The position numbers and the translations under genes were made by a program. The notes under the pieces are model-generated. The model saw nothing but the letters and a program-made list of their open reading frames with translations, made no database searches and was not told the DNA's origin. Shown piece after piece: positions 6,171-8,110 of a stretch of 8,110 bases of DNA (positions are counted from its first letter, which is position 1; the number at the start of each line of letters is the position of its first letter). This DNA comes from Candidatus Segatella papionis (GTDB taxonomy: Bacteria > Bacteroidota > Bacteroidia > Bacteroidales > Bacteroidaceae), in contig DBLF01000120.1 in the NCBI GenBank assembly GCA_002297965.1, positions 1 through 8,110 on the forward strand, in the 5' to 3' direction.

Positions 6171-7679
6171 ATGAAAAAAATATTAACTCTTATCGTGCTG
6201 ATGGGAGCAATGACTGCTGCCGAGGCGCAGACGCAAGTGCTGAGCCTTGACAGTTGCCGTGCCATGGCATTGCGCAACAACAAGCAGATCAATGCCTCTA
6301 GGCTCAAGAAAGACGTGGCGATGAATCTCAGGAAATCGGCACGCACCAAATACTTGCCCAAAGTGGATGTGATGGGCGGATATGAATGGTTCAGCAGAGA
6401 GATTTCATTGCTGAACGATGGGCAGAAGACGGCTTTCAGCAACGTGGGTTCTACCCTCGTGGGCGGAATATCCAGTTCTGCCAGCGACATGATGACCGAA
6501 CTCGTGGGCAAGGGATTCCTTACCCCTGAACAAGCACAAAAGATTGGGGCTATCATCAACGAGAAGGGAAGCACCATCCAGCAGCAGGGCAACGCCCTGG
6601 GACAAAGCGTGGTGGATGCCTTCCGCACAGATACCCGAAACATCTGGGCAGGTAGCGTGATGCTCAGACAACCTATCTATATGGGTGGTGCCATCCTAGC
6701 TGCCAACAAGATTGCCGACATCGGGGAGCAAATCGCTGACAACGACCTCGACATGAAGACCCAAGCCACCCTCTATAGCATCGACCAAGCCTATTGGCTT
6801 GCCGTATCGCTGAAGCAGAAGCACAAACTGGCCACCAGCTACCGCGACTTGGTGAAGAAGCTGGACACTGATGTGCATAAGATGATTAAGCAGGGTGTTG
6901 CCACCAAGGCGGATGGACTGAAGGTCGATGTGAAGGTAAACGAGGCAGAAATGCAAATGACACAAGCCGAAGACGGATTGGCTCTCTCGAAGATGCTGCT
7001 CTGTCAGCTCTGTGGTATTCCGATGAACCAAGAGATAACCCTTGCCGACGAAGACAAGGAGACGCTTACCCTATCGGGGGCTAGCGTGGATACTGAACAG
7101 CAGAGAGTGGCAGCCAGCGACTCGGCGATGAACACTCGCCCTGAGTTGCGCATGTTGGAAAACGCCGTAGAAATTTCCAAGCAAGCCACCAACCTGGTTC
7201 GTGCGGTCTATCTTCCTCATGTAGCCCTCACCGGTGGTTACACCATCTCCAATCCGAATGTATTCAATGGCTTCCAAAAGAAATTCACGGGAGTCTGGAA
7301 CATCGGAATCCTCGTGCAGATGCCTGTTTGGACTTGGTTCGACAATGCCTATAAGGTAAGAGCCTCGAAAGCAGCCACACATATCGCACAGATGAACCTC
7401 GACGATACACGAGAAAAGATTCATTTGCAGGTGGCGCAAAGCCAATTCAAGGTGAAAGAGGCACAGAAGAAACTCAATATGGCGATGAAAAACATTGCCA
7501 GTGCCGAGGAAAACCTAAGATGCGCCAACCTCGGATTCAAGGAAGGCGTGATGGAAGTAACCGACGTGATGGCCGCTCAGACGGCTTGGCAACAAGCTCA
7601 GAGCCAAAAGATAGATGCAGAAATCGACGTGAAGTTGACTCAGGTGGGCTTGAACAAGGCACTCGGTATCCTGCAATAA
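6171..7679 (+). CDS. TolC-family outer-membrane efflux protein
   Basis: This 502-residue protein is the outer-membrane channel of a tripartite exporter, spanning outer membrane and periplasm as a trimer. The signal peptide ends AEA|QTQ (Ala19-Gln20). The mature protein shows the TolC internal duplication: ARTKYLPKVDVMGGY (57-71) parallels VRAVYLPHVALTGGY (343-357), and the second strands LRQPIYMGGA (165-174) and VQMPVWTWFD (382-391) match likewise. Long coiled helices follow each half, ending in FKEGVMEVTDVMAAQTAWQQ (456-475), a classic family motif. The loop between the two outer strands is much longer in the first repeat (about 75-158) than in the second. The start lies 33 bp past a strong -7 box. 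The next gene encodes the matching membrane fusion protein, so the two form an efflux operon. The exported substrate cannot be predicted. Confidence 0.95.
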   Translation: MKKILTLIVLMGAMTAAEAQTQVLSLDSCRAMALRNNKQINASRLKKDVAMNLRKSARTKYLPKVDVMGGYEWFSREISLLNDGQKTAFSNVGSTLVGGISSSASDMMTELVGKGFLTPEQAQKIGAIINEKGSTIQQQGNALGQSVVDAFRTDTRNIWAGSVMLRQPIYMGGAILAANKIADIGEQIADNDLDMKTQATLYSIDQAYWLAVSLKQKHKLATSYRDLVKKLDTDVHKMIKQGVATKADGLKVDVKVNEAEMQMTQAEDGLALSKMLLCQLCGIPMNQEITLADEDKETLTLSGASVDTEQQRVAASDSAMNTRPELRMLENAVEISKQATNLVRAVYLPHVALTGGYTISNPNVFNGFQKKFTGVWNIGILVQMPVWTWFDNAYKVRASKAATHIAQMNLDDTREKIHLQVAQSQFKVKEAQKKLNMAMKNIASAEENLRCANLGFKEGVMEVTDVMAAQTAWQQAQSQKIDAEIDVKLTQVGLNKALGILQ

Positions 7680-7712
7680 TATACATTATTAATATATAAG
7701 AAGAAAAGAATT

Positions 7713-8110
7713 ATGTCTAGCAAGAAGTCACAACATAACAATATATTGCTCGCCGTCATCGGTTTTACGGCAGTAGTCGTACTGGTGGGTGTCATCGGTT
7801 TCTTTACCCTTGAGCCTAAGGACGACACTATCCAGGGAGAGGTGGAAGTTTCTGAATATCGCGTATCCAGCAAATTACCTGGACGCATAGTGGAACTCAG
7901 AGTGAAAGAGGGAGACTACGTTCACGTGGGCGACACCCTCGCCATCCTCGAAGTACCAGAAATGAAATCACAGGAGCAGATGCTCCAGGCTACCAACGCA
8001 GCCACCGAGGCAATGAAAGACTTGACCGACGCAGGTGCCCGCAAAGAACAAATACAGGGAGCCTACCAGTTGGTACAACAGGCCGAGGCTGCGGCTACCA
8101 TCGCCAAGAA
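7713..8110 (+). CDS. HlyD/EmrA-type membrane fusion protein (periplasmic adaptor), N-terminal part
   Basis: I translated this from the ATG at 7713: 132 codons plus two bases, open at the right edge. A short, mostly basic N-terminus (MSSKKSQHNN) precedes one membrane span at about 11-32, consistent with an inner-membrane anchor and a cytoplasmic N-end. Residues 41-81 form the first half of a lipoyl/barrel-sandwich domain (GEVEVSEYRVSSKLPGRIVE, then VKEGDYVHVGDTLAILEVPE). An Ala/Gln/Glu-rich helix then begins (from about 85), the first arm of the adaptor hairpin that meets TolC. It starts 33 bp after the TolC stop with no promoter or terminator between, so it is co-transcribed. The style resembles adaptors of ABC-2 exporters (YbhG/YhiI) as well as EmrA; the pump gene beyond the edge would decide. 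Confidence 0.92.
   Translation, partial: MSSKKSQHNNILLAVIGFTAVVVLVGVIGFFTLEPKDDTIQGEVEVSEYRVSSKLPGRIVELRVKEGDYVHVGDTLAILEVPEMKSQEQMLQATNAATEAMKDLTDAGARKEQIQGAYQLVQQAEAAATIAK

Noticed and set aside
6158..6643. A 161-codon minus-strand frame opposite the tolC 5' region
   Set aside because: It lies antisense to a clear TolC protein, would end within the tolC leader, and shows no protein-family features.
1..8110. CRISPR arrays, tRNA or rRNA genes, insertion sequences, riboswitches
   Set aside because: I saw no regularly spaced long repeats with spacers, no cloverleaf or ribosomal sequence, no transposase-like frame, and leaders too short for a typical riboswitch.

Overview
The window looks like chromosomal DNA from a Bacteroidales gut or oral bacterium, most likely Prevotella/Segatella or a close relative. 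Three things point there: a SusC/SusD outer-membrane pair, a FimB/Mfa2-type lipoprotein, and four upstream regions carrying the Bacteroidota promoter form (TTG/TTTG, 19-20 bp, TAnnTTTG) with no strong Shine-Dalgarno sites. The genus is inferred from protein style and not proven.

Left half (minus strand). A TonB-dependent SusC/RagA transporter (431-3640) is followed 35 bp later by the start of its SusD/RagB lipoprotein partner, which is cut by the left edge (1-395). They form a two-gene nutrient-uptake operon read from a promoter at 3683-3714. The 353-bp gap 3641-3993 holds that promoter, a pair of 10-bp direct repeats one helical turn apart, phased A-tracts, and the intrinsic terminator of the next gene. 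That gene is a Cof-type HAD phosphatase (start placed at 4785, end 3994) with its own promoter at 4848-4878.

Right half (plus strand). A promoter at 4905-4935, divergent from the HAD promoter, drives a FimB/Mfa2-like lipoprotein (5003-5977). The 193-bp gap after it holds three 22-bp tandem repeats, a possible weak terminator, a short inverted repeat, a strong promoter (6108-6138) and a perfect 16-bp AT palindrome at the expected transcription start. Next come a TolC-family outer-membrane efflux protein (6171-7679) and, 33 bp later, the N-terminal third or so of a HlyD/EmrA-type membrane fusion protein (7713 to the right edge). These two should form the outer-membrane and periplasmic parts of a tripartite exporter whose inner-membrane pump lies beyond the window.

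Most of the window is ordinary Bacteroidales gene content, and I do not see a clearly new system. The points most worth a second look are a G7 run inside the SusC signal-peptide codons, a shared 10-12 bp motif in two intergenic regions, the repeat and palindrome architecture ahead of the efflux operon, and a FimB/Mfa2-like protein with no pilin gene beside it.
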